A stretch of DNA of 64,000 nt from Tetranychus cinnabarinus (GCA_022266195.1 WHVY01000005.1:1488001-1552000); one strand, 5' to 3'; shown: positions 33,778 through 44,651, counted from the stretch's first letter. A program made the numbers and translations. Notes: generated by a model from the letters alone, not told the origin.

Positions 33778-35038
33778 AGGTATGACTGTTAAAGTTTGAC
33801 TGTAAATTGAAAAACACAAATTATTAAGTTAATAGTAATAACACATTTATTTATTCATTCGGATTACCGAGAGTGGACCTTTTGCAGCAGCTATGCTAAT
33901 TTTTTCTTTCTCATGGGCGCACAGCCTTTCGGAATAATCAAAATCGAACTCCTTTAATTTAGAATTGATGCGTCTTTTCAATGCTCCAAAATCAGTGGCA
34001 TACCAGTTTTTTGCATAGACTTTTTGCTTCAAATGAGCTCAAAACCTTTCGATGGACCTAAGCTGAGGTATATTTGGTGGGTTTTGATTTTTTTTGACAT
34101 ATTCTATGCCATATTTATCGAGGGTTTCATTTGCGTAATGGCAACTAGCGCCATCTGGCCAGAATAGATATTGCCAGTTTTGGTAGTTTTTTGCGATAAA
34201 TGGGACCAATCTTTTCACGATACATTCTTTCTTTTATATAGCTGCATTGACTGCACAATTGGCAGGAACAAAAAATGGTTCTGAATGGCCTCTTCGAGAG
34301 ATAGCGATCCAAACACACATTCGAGCTTCGAATTTTATTCGCGGTCTGAATCGGGTATTTTCATCAATTTTTTCAGGGATTTAGCTAAAAACCATTTATT
34401 TAACTTGCCTGCTAGTGGAAAATACGATTCGTCGTCTTCTATTATGTCGATTAGACCAATTACAGGTACCAACTCCTTTGCCATTATTTGCAACCTTTCC
34501 TGTTGCTTGATTTGTTGTGCTGTGGTTGATTTGGGTGCGTAAATCCTTTTCCAGGCTTTAATACCAAATTCTTTTAATAATTCCTGAGTGTAGGCCAAAG
34601 AAATATCAAATTTTGCTGCCAATATTCGTTGAGAGCCGTTCCATCCTTCTGCTATTTGTTTAAAACGATTCAACCTCCGTTTCGTCATTTTTGTGGGTTT
34701 ACGGCCACAATTATTGTAGTCAGTCAAATTTTCTTTATTCTTGGCCTTTGAACTAACTCTGTAGACTGACCTCGCGTTGATACCATTATGCTCTTATTGC
34801 TTTGAGCACTCGTATAAACTCAAATCTGGATGGTCACTTACAAAAGAAACTATTAATTTACGGCGATCACTAGCACTAAGAACCATATTGACCAAATAGA
34901 GAATTAAAACTAAATAAAATTCATATCAAATGAAAGCCCAGGAAATTTCCGTTAAATTAAGTCTAAATTTGTGCAAATTGAGAGATTGAGCCGCCATCAA
35001 AGATTCTAAAATTTACTGACACTTTACCAGTCATACCT
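33778..35038 (-). mobile_element. Tc1/mariner-type DNA transposon, 1.26 kb
   Basis: Inverted termini: AGGTATGACTGTTAAAGTTT at 33778 onward, and its near-complement ending CAGTCATACCT at 35038. They agree over roughly 30 bp with a few mismatches. TA dinucleotides flank both ends (33776-33777 and 35039-35040), the target duplication of this superfamily. The only gene inside is a damaged transposase on the minus strand. Confidence 0.88.
33847..34886 (-). pseudogene. Mariner-type transposase, inactivated (DD34E spacing)
   Basis: Reads from an ATG at 34886 through a helix-turn-helix region (34727-34335 is open, with MTDYNNCGRKP early and IEDDESYF as the first catalytic segment). It continues to a second catalytic Asp (FWPDGASCH) followed 34 residues later by Glu (LRSIERF), the spacing of Tc1 transposases. 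At least one frameshift lies near 34335. In-frame stops occur near 34795 and 34240 and just after the catalytic Glu (TGA for an expected Trp near 34040). It would cut and paste the element if intact; as it stands it is not functional. Confidence 0.82.
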
Positions 35039-35099
35039 TACCATCGAAAACGGAAATAGTTGAAGCTTTGTTTGCACCAAAAATTTTCATCATATACAG

Positions 35100-36130
35100 T
35101 GTGCTCCATAAAATATGGCAGATTTCTTCGTTTAACAAAAAATTGACTTAATCGAATTTGATTATGGTAATGGCAAAAGTAAAGCGGAAGCAATACGCAA
35201 AATGAAGACAAAATACGGGAAAGACAATTTTTCCGACTCAACACTTGCAAAGTAAGAAATTTCAAAAATGAAAATTCGTGTTTTGCCATTTTTTTCGTTT
35301 TCTGTCCTAACTTATTGTAATGTATTCTGTTACTTGATTATTTGTCTTTTTCATCATTGTAGGTACATTGAGCTGTTCATTACCACTGGTATCATGGATG
35401 ACCAAAGAAGTTCTCAACCTGGCCAAGTTACACAGTTACTACCCCAGAAGTGTTGGATGTTATGGAGAAACATTTTGAAGAGAATCCAAATGATTTTATT
35501 CGCAAAGCATCCGATAAACTTGGTTGTAATCGCGAGACATTACGCCTAATTATGCGTAGATTTTTGAAAATGTTCACATACAAAATTAGCATCCATCAAA
35601 AGTTGACTGAGGCTGCCATGGCAAAACGCAAGGAATTTTGTGAAAAAGTTTACTCCATGATGAAAAATGAAGAATTGGATGGCGATAAATAATATTCAGC
35701 GACGAGGCACACTTCCATCTCGATGGATATGTGAATAAACAAAATTATCGGTATTGGGGAACACAGCCTCCAGTCTTCATGCAATCGAAATCAGCGCATC
35801 CGCAACGCCTCACAGCATGGGCTACAATAACAAGGAACAAGATTTGCATCCATTTCACCAGAGAAAACGTAACGGGAGAATCTTTTAACCATTTGCTTAA
35901 TAGAGTGTTTTTCCCATGGTTCACACGATCAAGAATTGCAAGAGATAGCTGGTTTATGCAGGATGGCGCCACACCACATCGAACCAGGGAAGTTTTTGAA
36001 ACACTCCATCGTAAGTTTGGCAATAATTTCATTGGTTTGGCATACCCAAAATTTTGTGGTGGTGGCATTGAATGGCCTCTATACAGTCCGGATTTAAATC
36101 CTTGTGATTTTTCTTATGGAGTTTTTTGAA
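35100..36130 (+). pseudogene. Second Tc1/mariner-superfamily transposase relic
   Basis: Plus-strand coding similarity is spread over three frames. An N-terminal part (about 35170-35252, SKAEAIRKMKTKYG) is followed by what looks like an intron (donor near 35253, acceptor near 35362), then a helix-turn-helix segment (35450-35692, FIRKASDKLGCNRETLR). After a frameshift near 35690 comes the catalytic core: FSDEAHFHLDGY, then WFMQDGATPHR, then WPLYSPDLNPCDF. The gap between the second Asp and the last Asp is 47 residues, longer than mariner's 34. Frameshifts near 35440 and 35690 make it a relic. Termini were not found with confidence; CAGTGTGCTCCAT at 35096 has a direct, not inverted, look-alike at 36240. 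Confidence 0.72.
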
Positions 36131-36852
36131 AGACGGTGTCTATAGAGATTCACCGAAAACCCTAAATGACCTCGAAAAGGCAATCAAAATCAACTGACGT
36201 ACCTTATCAGTTAATATTTATCTTTCGTCAGTATACCTACCGTGTTCTCCATCATTGATATACCCGAAAAATTTTTCAAAAGTACATCTTTAAGTTCAAC
36301 TGCAACCTTTTTCAGCTCATCTTCTAAAATTTACGTTTTTTCAAAATTCAAAATCCACAATGTGTGAAAACATGAGTATATATAACATTGTATATGAAGA
36401 TTTGAAGAAAATATGATAATTCTGATTGCGTGTGATGATAAAGTGTTAAAAATTGTGAAGATAACCTTCGATTGACCGCAAGGTCAAAGATTAGATTTTA
36501 CAAAATCTTGGTCAATTTAATTCATGCAGATGTGATATAGAAATCGAATCCAACGCAAAGAAAGAAAATATTAGCTGGACCTTGTTGTCTCTTTCAATTC
36601 AGTTTTTATTAATAGCGCACATCATATATGATGAATCATGCATCTGAAACTGCTAATAAGTCAAAGATCGCGAGATTTTCAAAGCAATAGTTTTGATGAG
36701 TTATATAATGTTATGAAATAATGGAACTTGTGAAGATTCAGAAAATTTTTATTTTATTTGCAGTATAAATTGACTTCGATTTGACATTTTCTAAAGTTAA
36801 AGATGGTAGCGATTAAAATCTAGCTATTTCAATTTATTCAAGTGAACAAATT

Positions 36853-37053
36853 TCACGCTTTGGTAGCATCTTCACATGCTTGACAAAATACTGCGATTGC
36901 TTCAGGATATTGAACATTGTACGTTTTATACCTCTTACATGTTTCTCCTAGTGAACCTTTGCAAGCCTGAGATCCTTGAGCGGCAATATCATTGAAACCT
37001 AAAGAGATTAAGATGAATACAAGCAAGATTGTTGAAAACGAATGAAGATTCAT
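36853..37053 (-). CDS. Small secreted cysteine-containing peptide, left arm
   Basis: 66 residues from ATG 37053-37051, chosen over an upstream non-ATG start because it begins a clear signal peptide (MNLHSFSTILLVFILISLGF) with likely cleavage after DIAA. The mature part is about 41 residues with four cysteines in the pattern C-x7-C ... C-x2-C and no membrane segment. A TATA-like box (TATATAAAAG) lies on the minus strand at 37155-37164, about 100 bp upstream. The protein is identical to the right-arm copy. I recognise no family. The signal peptide, small size and disulfide potential suggest an extracellular role; nothing more is claimed. Confidence 0.72.
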   Translation of the reverse strand: MNLHSFSTILLVFILISLGFNDIAAQGSQACKGSLGETCKRYKTYNVQYPEAIAVFCQACEDATKA

Positions 37054-37154
37054 TTTTATACTGAAAATGATATTGAAAACTGAAATTGAATCGAATATAA
37101 AATTGACTAATGAAGAAAAAAGAAACAAGTAACTTGTAGTTGCAGAGTCAATTT

Positions 37155-37164
37155 CTTTTATATA
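37155..37164 (-). promoter_or_regulatory. TATA-like box of the left-arm peptide gene
   Basis: Minus strand TATATAAAAG, 102 bp upstream of the ATG. It is mirrored exactly at 39195-39204. Confidence 0.6.
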
Positions 37165-39194
37165 CTCATGAATTTATCAGTCCTAGCGAAAAAATGTGCA
37201 ACGTGGTTAAATAAAGTTTTATCTGACTTAAAATTTATTTATTTAATTAGTAATATTTTGTGAGTCATTAATTGATCATTGAACAGTAGTTCAACAGTTA
37301 GTTCAACAATCTACTGTCTACGATTACACAGTGAGTAAGAACAAATCTTCATATACAATGTTATATATACTCATGTTTTCACACATTGCGGATCTCACAA
37401 ATTTTTTTCATTAATTTGTTTGCAAACGAGTTCATTGTGTATTTTCAAGACAAATGCTAATTTTCCTTTCTCTTTCTAGAATTTGTATAAATTTGAGATA
37501 AATGTCAAATGCGTATTTCGAATCTTCTCTCTATTTTTATTTTTTCGTAGTTTTTACATATACGTTTCGTCTCCTATTGTTGAACCTCTTGCATGTATAG
37601 ATGATTATCATGTTGAAGTATCCAGCTTAATTTTCAGGAATTGTGCTAAACGTTTTGATAATCTTCCAAAAACATTTTCGATGAGATCTGATCAGAAGTG
37701 ATGCACTGTTATAGCATAAGACACCTTAAATAATCTAAAAGTACGCAAAATAAGTCAATTATTGGAATAACTGTATATACCCTAATTCGGACTTCATCAG
37801 TTCCTCTTGTAGATTGCTGCTTACAATGAAATTTCATAGGGTTACATAATGTTCAATACTGATTTCATGTATAAAATAATCTCGAATCTGAAATGGGGCG
37901 AAACTAGTCAAATGTTGGAAAAACTGTATTAGGTGTGGTAAAAACACAGAGACGAGAACTAAGAGACTCCAGCCACGGCCTTCAATTTGTATTTCATTTT
38001 CATTTTTTCATTTCGTGGACAGTTCGTTCGTCCTAGAAGCTTACTTTCCCAAAAAGCTGAGTCATTTACGATCCAGACTTTATAAGACTTCTGATACTAT
38101 CAATCAATGACATGGGATGACCAGTGAATTTGAATTTTTCTGTTGATGAGTAAAAGTTCAATGTAGCTGGACCTGACGGTTTTATTGGCTAATTTATTAG
38201 TGAAGTGAAATCAGCATGGGACATTTGTCTTGAAAATACACAAGAAACTTGTTTGCAAAAGAATTCGTGAGATGTGTGAAAACATAAGTATATTTACATT
38301 GCATATGAATATTGGTTCTTTCTCACTGTGTACTCGTAGGCAGTAGATTGTTAAACTAATCAAATAATGACTCTCAGTAAATTATGACATTTAACACCTA
38401 TTATGTTGACTGTGTTTTTACCACACCTAATACAGTTTTTCCAACATTTGACTAGTTTCGCCCCATTTCAGATTCGAGATTATTTTATACATGAAATCAG
38501 TATTGAACATTATGTACCCCTATGAAATTTCATTGTAAGCAGCAATCTACAAGAGGAACTGATGAAGTCCGAATTAGGTTATATACAGTTATTCCAATAA
38601 TTGACTTATTTTGCGTACTTTTAGATTATTTAAGGTGTCTTATGCTATAACAGTGCATCACTTCTGATCAGATCTCATCGAAAATGTTTTTGGAAGATTA
38701 TCAAAACGTTTAGCACAATTCCTGAAAATTAAGCTGGATACTTCAACATGATAATCATCTATACATGCAAGAGGTTCAACAATAGGAGACGAAACGTATA
38801 TGTAAAAACTACGAAAAAATAAAAATAGAGAGAAGATTCGAAATACGCATTTGACATTTATCTCAAATTTATACAAATTCTAGAAAGAGAAAGGAAAATT
38901 AGCATTTGTCTTGAAAATACACAATGAACTCGTTTGCAAACAAATTAATGAAAAAAATTTGTGAGATCCGCAATGTGTGAAAACATGAGTATATATAACA
39001 TTGTATATGAAGATTTGTTCTTACTCACTGTGTAATCGTAGACAGTAGATTGTTGAACTAACTGTTGAACTACTGTTCAATGATCAATTAATGACTCACA
39101 AAATATTACTAATTAAATAAATAAATTTTAAGTCAGATAAAACTTTATTTAACCACGTTGCACATTTTTTCGCTAGGACTGATAAATTCATGAG

Positions 39195-39204
39195 TATATA
39201 AAAG
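39195..39204 (+). promoter_or_regulatory. TATA-like box of the right-arm peptide gene
   Basis: TATATAAAAG lies 102 bp upstream of ATG 39306, at the usual distance for a start site near 39225-39235 and a 5' leader of about 75 bases. Its conservation in both arms cannot count as independent evidence because the arms are near-identical. Confidence 0.6.
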
Positions 39205-39305
39205 AAATTGACTCTGCAACTACAAGTTACTTGTTTCTTTTTTCTTCATTAGTCAATTTTATATTCGATTCAATTTCAGTTTTCAATATCATTTTCAGTA
39301 TAAAA

Positions 39306-39506
39306 ATGAATCTTCATTCGTTTTCAACAATCTTGCTTGTATTCATCTTAATCTCTTTAGGTTTCAATGATATTGCCGCTCAAGGATCTCAGGCTTGCAA
39401 AGGTTCACTAGGAGAAACATGTAAGAGGTATAAAACGTACAATGTTCAATATCCTGAAGCAATCGCAGTATTTTGTCAAGCATGTGAAGATGCTACCAAA
39501 GCGTGA
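39306..39506 (+). CDS. Small secreted cysteine-containing peptide, right arm
   Basis: Encodes the same 66 residues as 36853-37053: signal peptide of about 25 residues, then a polar mature peptide ending QACEDATKA with four cysteines. The gene looks complete: TATA-like box, ATG, no intron, stop at 39504-39506 and AATAAA signals about 15 and 100 bp downstream (39519 and 39601). The two copies are divergent (promoters face the palindrome centre). The function is unknown. Confidence 0.72.
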   Translation: MNLHSFSTILLVFILISLGFNDIAAQGSQACKGSLGETCKRYKTYNVQYPEAIAVFCQACEDATKA

Positions 39507-40002
39507 AATTTGTTCACTTGAATAAATTGAAATAGCTAGATTTTAATCGCTACCATCTTTAACTTTAGAAAATGTCAAATCGAAGTCAAGTTATACTGCA
39601 AATAAAATAAAAATTTTCTGAATCTTCACAAGTTCCATTATTTCATAACATTATATAACTCATCAAAACTATTGCTTTGAAAATCTCGCGATCTTTGACT
39701 TATTAGCAGTTTCAGATGCATGATTCATCATATATGATGTGCGCTATTAATAAAAACTGAATTGAAAGAGACAACAAGGTCCAGCTAATATTTTCTTTCT
39801 TTGCGTTGGATTCGATTTCTATATCACATCTGCATGAATTAAATTGACCAAGATTTTGTAAAATCTAATCTTTGACCTTGCGGTCAATCGAAGGTTATCT
39901 TCACAATTTTTAACACTTTATCATCACACGCAATCAAAATTATCATATTTTCTTCAAATCTTCATATACAATGTTATATATACTCATGTTTTGACACATT
40001 GT

Positions 40003-40570
40003 GGATCTCACAAATTTTTTCATTGATTCGTTTGCAAACGAGTTCATTGTGTATTTTCAAGACAAATGCTAATTTTCCTTTCTCTTTCTAGAATTTGTAT
40101 AAATTTGAGATAAATGTCAAATGCGTATTTCGAATCTTCTCTCTATTTTTTATTTTTCGTAGTTTTTAAATATACGTTTCGTCTCCTATTGTTGAACTAT
40201 CTTAACTCCTATCTTCCATAAACATCTTCGATGAGATCTGATCAGAAGTGATGCACCGTTATAGCATAAGACACCTTAAATAATCTAAAAGTACGCAAAA
40301 TAAGTCAATTATTGGAATAACTGTATGTACCCTAATTCGGTCTTCATCAGTTCCTCTTGTAGATTGCTGCTTACAATGAAATTTCATAAGGGTACATAAC
40401 GTTCAATACTGATTTCATGTATAAAATAATCTCGAATCTGAAATGGGGCGAAACTAGTAAAATGTTGGAAAAACTGTATTAGGTGTGGTAAAAACACACT
40501 CAACATAATAGGTGTTAAATGTCACAGTGTAAATTTACTGAGAGTCATTATTTGATTAGTTAAGATCTTT
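40003..40570 (+). repeat. Third, partial and diverged copy of the palindrome arm sequence
   Basis: From GATCTCACAAATTTTTTC the sequence repeats 37385-37949 in direct orientation, with point differences and a deletion of about 60-70 bp near 40199. Beyond 40500 it continues as the complement of the spacer edge (38340-38410). It carries no peptide gene. So the repeat family exists outside the palindrome and this copy is older than the arms. Confidence 0.8.
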
Positions 40571-40970
40571 TTGCAAAAAAGTTTAAATTTGATCTCAATG
40601 AGGTGAAAAATGCGTATTCCCATAAAAAGTAAAAATTCAAATAACGACGTTTGGAAACTTAAATGTCAATAACTCAAGCAAGGCTCATGTCATAGTGTCA
40701 CAACTTGATCAGTTAGAGTTTCTGTCTTCAAAAATGTTGTTATGGCCTCAGATTGACCTTGAATAACCTTGACCTTGAAACCTAAAAAATGAATGTCGCA
40801 CAAACTCACTATATTCCATTTCCGGGCCGATAGCATGTCTGATTGCAAAGTTATTAGCGTTCAACATCTTACTAAGTAGCTGAATAGCGTTGTATTATAT
40901 TTATTTTTTCAAAGATGGATGTGACTTTTTCTGCTCCACATAGCTTGCTTCTCGCCCAGACTTACATGAC
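40571..40970. other. Intergenic repeat-like DNA
   Basis: No gene seen. It contains TTGACCTTGAATAACCTTGA near 40756, which recurs inverted with two differences near 53521. Both probably belong to a dispersed repeat family. Confidence 0.4.
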
Positions 40971-41313
40971 ATAACAAAAGACGAGTTCATCGAACGGCTG
41001 GACCGTTGGGTTAAAGTGTCTCGTGGCGGCACAAGGCTTTATATTTCAAGTCTGCAAAGGGACATTGATAAAGATGCATTACGTGCATTATTACATGAAA
41101 GGACTTCATATTTTGTTTGGAGACGAGATATCGAGAAAATACAAAGAAATGGTTATTAAAAAATTGAGAATCATTATTCAAACCCTTGCTAAACAATCTC
41201 CTTATGACCTATCGTTTAAGCAAACTTTAGATAGTTTTGAAAATGAAGTTCTGTTAAAATTGCGATTACCACAATTTAGCAAGAAGGGCCAACCACCTCC
41301 TCTTATCTCTTGA
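40971..41313 (+). pseudogene. Possible coding fragment of unknown origin
   Basis: Two overlapping frames look coding in composition. One runs 40971-41159 (ITKDEFIERLDRWVKVS..., no start codon) and the other 41023-41313, ending LPQFSKKGQPPPLIS. The polar first part and the Lys-rich second part could be one ancestral frame broken by a shift near 41120. No family recognised, no start, no splice structure seen. It lies among mobile-element debris. Confidence 0.25.
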
Positions 41314-42339
41314 TTCCAAATAATCTTAAAATCCTTGAATAAATATTAGTCACCTTGGACAAATAAAATTGTAAGAATATAAATCTTTTACAACACTTTA
41401 ATAGTAATGAAGGAAAAAACTGGTTATAACCAGATTTGGTTAACACTACCTTTCCCAACACTACCTCGAGTACATAGGGAGCAGCCACAATTGGTTGAAT
41501 TTTCATGGGTAGGTCATCTTATGAGGGAGAAGATTTTCTCCCTCAGGTAGCATAAAATGCTCGACAATTCTTTGGTTAGGGTGCGAGATAGCCACCCGCG
41601 GAAGCCCTAGGCAATTTTGAACCGAATATTGTTAACAGACCTGCTACTAATTTCTATTATAAAATTGGTCGTGTATTCAGTGATGTAAACTGTCTCCTAT
41701 TATAACTGTATAGAGAAGCCCTTAATCACCTCACCAATTGCATGACAATAAATAAGACTCATTGTATGATTAATGAGTTTCCAAAGAATCTTAAATGCTT
41801 TTGAAAAAGCTAACCTAAGTCGTAAATCAGTACGAATTAACTAATAAATGAGGTATTTAAACACAGACTAAAGCCTAAAATAGGTTTGAGGGTTAGTGAG
41901 CCTAAACTTTCCGAGGTCGTAAATTCATGAAGTTACACTATCAAGAAAGAAAGAAGATCGATCGACCTTCTGGTGACTTAAAGTCACATACTCTGCTCTT
42001 CTAAACGGGACTATAAAAAGAATTGCGGAAATTTGATCAATATCCATAATTGCAGTTTGCAATTATCACGTTAATATTAGTGGATCAACAAGTTAAGTTT
42101 TCACGCAACTTTAAGCTCAGTTTTGATCATTCATGATTCAACGTTAAGGCGTTGCTTTGTGTTATTCGAGTCGCATGTACCTTTTCTCAATTTATGTTTT
42201 GAACAGTTCTATGAAACCATAGATTCTAATAAAGAGTTTTGAACAATTATTTTTTATTTCTCTTGCATCATTATTAACGATTTTCAAACCCATCATCCTC
42301 ATTTCGCATCTTGCCATGGAACGCAACTCACTCACAATA
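41314..42339. other. Unassigned intergenic DNA
   Basis: No ORF of note. A compositionally distinct patch lies at 41440-41630 (CACCCGCGGAAGCCCTAG) and a TATAAAAAG at about 42014. Neither could be assigned to an element; no matching direct or inverted partner was seen in the window. Confidence 0.35.
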
Positions 42340-43060
42340 TAACCTGTAATAAAGGGTAAAGGCCAAGACCTGAATGAGCGTGAAATCGGCCAGCTCATTG
42401 CGTATCGAGCTTAAAATAAATCTGAGAGATACATTGCAGAGAAACCGAATCGCTCTAAAACTGCAATTTATGAGTATCTTGCAAATCCTGAGCGCTATCA
42501 ACAAGAAAATTGTCCTGGACCTAAACCAATACTCAACCATCGAGATGTTTGGCATGTTTTGCGTCACATTTCACATGAAAAGAAATCGTCTGAAGAGACA
42601 ACAAGCCAACTGATTTTGGGTTTTTTAAGAAGTATCGTTCATAATGGTTCTGATGGTTCTTATGGTTATAGATTTCATTGAACGAAACTTAATCAAGAGG
42701 AAGTATGATTTTCCAAACGACAGTTCCGAGGTGGTGGTGTCGTGATTTGGCAGGAATTGCCTACGTGTAACTACTATTGGTTTTTGCAAAGCTACTATGT
42801 ATACTGCCATTTATCAAAGAATGCGATATGACGCAATATTTCAACAAGATAATGCCTCTATCCACGCTTCTGCGGCAACCAAAGAATTATCTGAACAATC
42901 TATTGAGGTAACGAAATGGCCAGCAAGACCGCCTGAACAAAGCCAATTGAGAGTATTCGGTCAATACTGGCACGCAAATTTTATGCAAATGGACGTCAGT
43001 ATCGTGACGTAAATGAATTGAAAGTATCAATCTCGAAGGAGTGGCTGGATATCAACCAAA
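42340..43060 (+). pseudogene. Tc3-like transposase relic
   Basis: The N-terminal DNA-binding part begins near 42346 (GKGQDLNEREIGQLIAYRA), followed by an in-frame stop, then SERYIAEKPNRSKTAIYEYL, a helix-turn-helix typical of Tc1/Tc3 transposases. The catalytic part lies at about 42797-43011 with FQQDNASIHAS and WPARPPEQSQL, where intact relatives have a WPARSPDLNP-type motif. Frameshifts and a large internal deletion separate the parts. Terminal repeats were not found. Confidence 0.7.
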
Positions 43061-43332
43061 CTATGATTTAAAGGGTTATCATGTCAATGACGGAGAGATT
43101 GAAGTAATTGAAAACAAGGTAAATCAGCCCATTGAAACAAACTTCAAGTCTTTTTGAGGGTTCACACTGAACTAACTTTATTTCCTTCTAAACCTTTACA
43201 TTTATTCTGGTATAATTTACCCTTATCGATCGAAGTTAACTTACGAACATACTTATACATCTTACATATTATTGTTAGTAATTTTCATGGGTGTGTTACA
43301 ATATAACGGCCGCCCTTCTGAACAGCCACTGT

Positions 43333-44179
43333 TCAGTTACAATATTCTGTCGATTCAACACCTAGGATACTCATCTTTATCCTTGATCTTTGGTTCACGG
43401 AAAAATCTACAGGCAATACAGTGACAACTGTTGGTTTAAAGCAAAACTGGTGTTGTTTGAGTGCTTTGCTGTCATCTACCAGAGTATGATCGAACCTTAA
43501 GATGGCACGAACCTCACAACCAGTCATTTCTTCAATTTTCTGTCTCAAAACTGAGCCGGGATTATTCAGTGATATGTTATTAATTTGAAAGGTTTTACCT
43601 AAATATCTCATTGTAAATTTAGTATATTTCACATGCGGGTTCGCAACACTACTCATAGAATTTGATGTAGTTGGTATTCCTACTGTAAAATTATTATTTG
43701 GATTCTCTAATTCCTTTTGTGTTAGTTGATTTTCTAATTGCTTAATTCTCGTCTCTGCTCCTTCTATCAGTTGTTTTCTAAGGGTGCTTTCTAGAGTCAA
43801 TTTTCTCATTTTTGGATTTAATCTCTTCTTGGGTAGATATAAGTTCATCCATGCAATAGCTCGTATGAATTTCTTGATTCCAATTTTTCGAGGTACACTT
43901 AGTGCAATTTTTAACATTATGTGGGCAATTAGTTGTGTGTGAATCAAAATGTTTGTTGTCTATGATTTTTTTACATGTAGGGAATCCACAATATACTTTT
44001 AATTTATCCCAAACTTCTATTGATCTAATACCTAACCGGGGCCTCTGTATATTTCTAAGTGGTTTCCTACAATTTGGACATGGTAACAATTCACCATCGT
44101 CTACGGGAGTGAGTTTATAAGCCCTTAGGCAGGTATCAGGGCACATGCAAAACTCTACAAAAGTAACATGTATGTTCAC
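43333..44179 (-). pseudogene. RING/TRAF-like zinc-finger ORF downstream of env (frameshifted)
   Basis: Two overlapping frames (about 44179-43778 and 43947-43333) look like one gene broken by a shift near 43790. The first holds a RING-like Cys cluster (CMCPDTC...LPCPNCRKPL) and a TRAF-type finger (YCGFPTCKK...HTTNC...CTKC). The second holds a short coiled coil (KQLIEGAETRIKQLENQL) and about 100 residues with no recognised motif. The first frame begins at a non-ATG codon, so the true start is unclear. Combined zinc fingers and coiled coil resemble TRAF/SINA-type ubiquitin ligases; no activity is asserted. Confidence 0.55.
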
Positions 44180-44225
44180 TATAATGGTCTGAAATTACTT
44201 CCAGCCATATGACGCAAGCGAAGTC

Positions 44226-44651
44226 CTAATATGCTTCTGAATCTACGAAATCTCTCATGACTTGAGGCTCAGGAGCTTTTTCCATAATGGATAATATTTC
44301 GGGATTTCCTGGAGCTGGTGTAATATCGGCTACACCGATGTCAGCGTCAGCGTCAATGTCAGAGTCAGCGTTAGCATCGGAAGTTGGGGGAATCCAGTTA
44401 GGCAAATTTAGCTCACGATGAAATCTTCTTTGCCAGTTCGATGAATTAAAGCGAGATGTGGATGGAAGCGAAAGAGAATTTCGATTGGAAGAAGTATTTC
44501 TAACATTAATACGTCTACCTCTACTAGAGTGACCTTGCCAATCCATCGGATTGTAACGAGAAGTGGATGGAACCGGATCTGGATTATGATCGGAACTGAG
44601 ATCAACAAGAGGTGGGCTTTGTTGTCGTGGTCTTAGAAGATCTTGGTACAT
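44226..44651 (-). CDS. Small acidic/Ser-Arg-rich ORF downstream of env
   Basis: 141 residues from an ATG at 44651, with repeated PSTSR(Y/F)N motifs and an Asp/Ala run (about residues 100-110). It lies between env and the zinc-finger ORF, same strand, only about 50 bp from the latter. It could be its N-terminal part after an indel. No family recognised. Confidence 0.4.
   Translation of the reverse strand: MYQDLLRPRQQSPPLVDLSSDHNPDPVPSTSRYNPMDWQGHSSRGRRINVRNTSSNRNSLSLPSTSRFNSSNWQRRFHRELNLPNWIPPTSDANADSDIDADADIGVADITPAPGNPEILSIMEKAPEPQVMRDFVDSEAY

Larger units (their letters stand above)
36353..40006. repeat. 3.65-kb palindrome (two 1.6-kb inverted arms, 460-bp spacer)
   Basis: Bases 36353-37949 are the reverse complement of 38410-40006, with only scattered mismatches. 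Paired coordinates sum to 76,359 throughout; this was checked at the outer edge, both ORF pairs and the inner edge. Each arm carries one copy of a secreted-peptide gene. The spacer (37950-38409) holds a more diverged copy of a terminal-repeat-like segment also found in the arms. Transcription through both arms would give a long hairpin RNA. Whether this is a fold-back transposon or an inverted gene duplication is open. Confidence 0.93.

Noticed and set aside
35096..36260. CAGTGTGCTCCAT near 35096 and CCGTGTTCTCCAT near 36240 as transposon ends
   Set aside because: They are in direct, not inverted, orientation and the match is short.
37483..37701. A 72-codon frame, repeated inverted at 38658-38876
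   Set aside because: It starts at a non-ATG codon, has no signal peptide or motif, and its duplication is explained by the palindrome arms. A splice acceptor-like CTTTCTAG precedes it, but no joining exon was seen.
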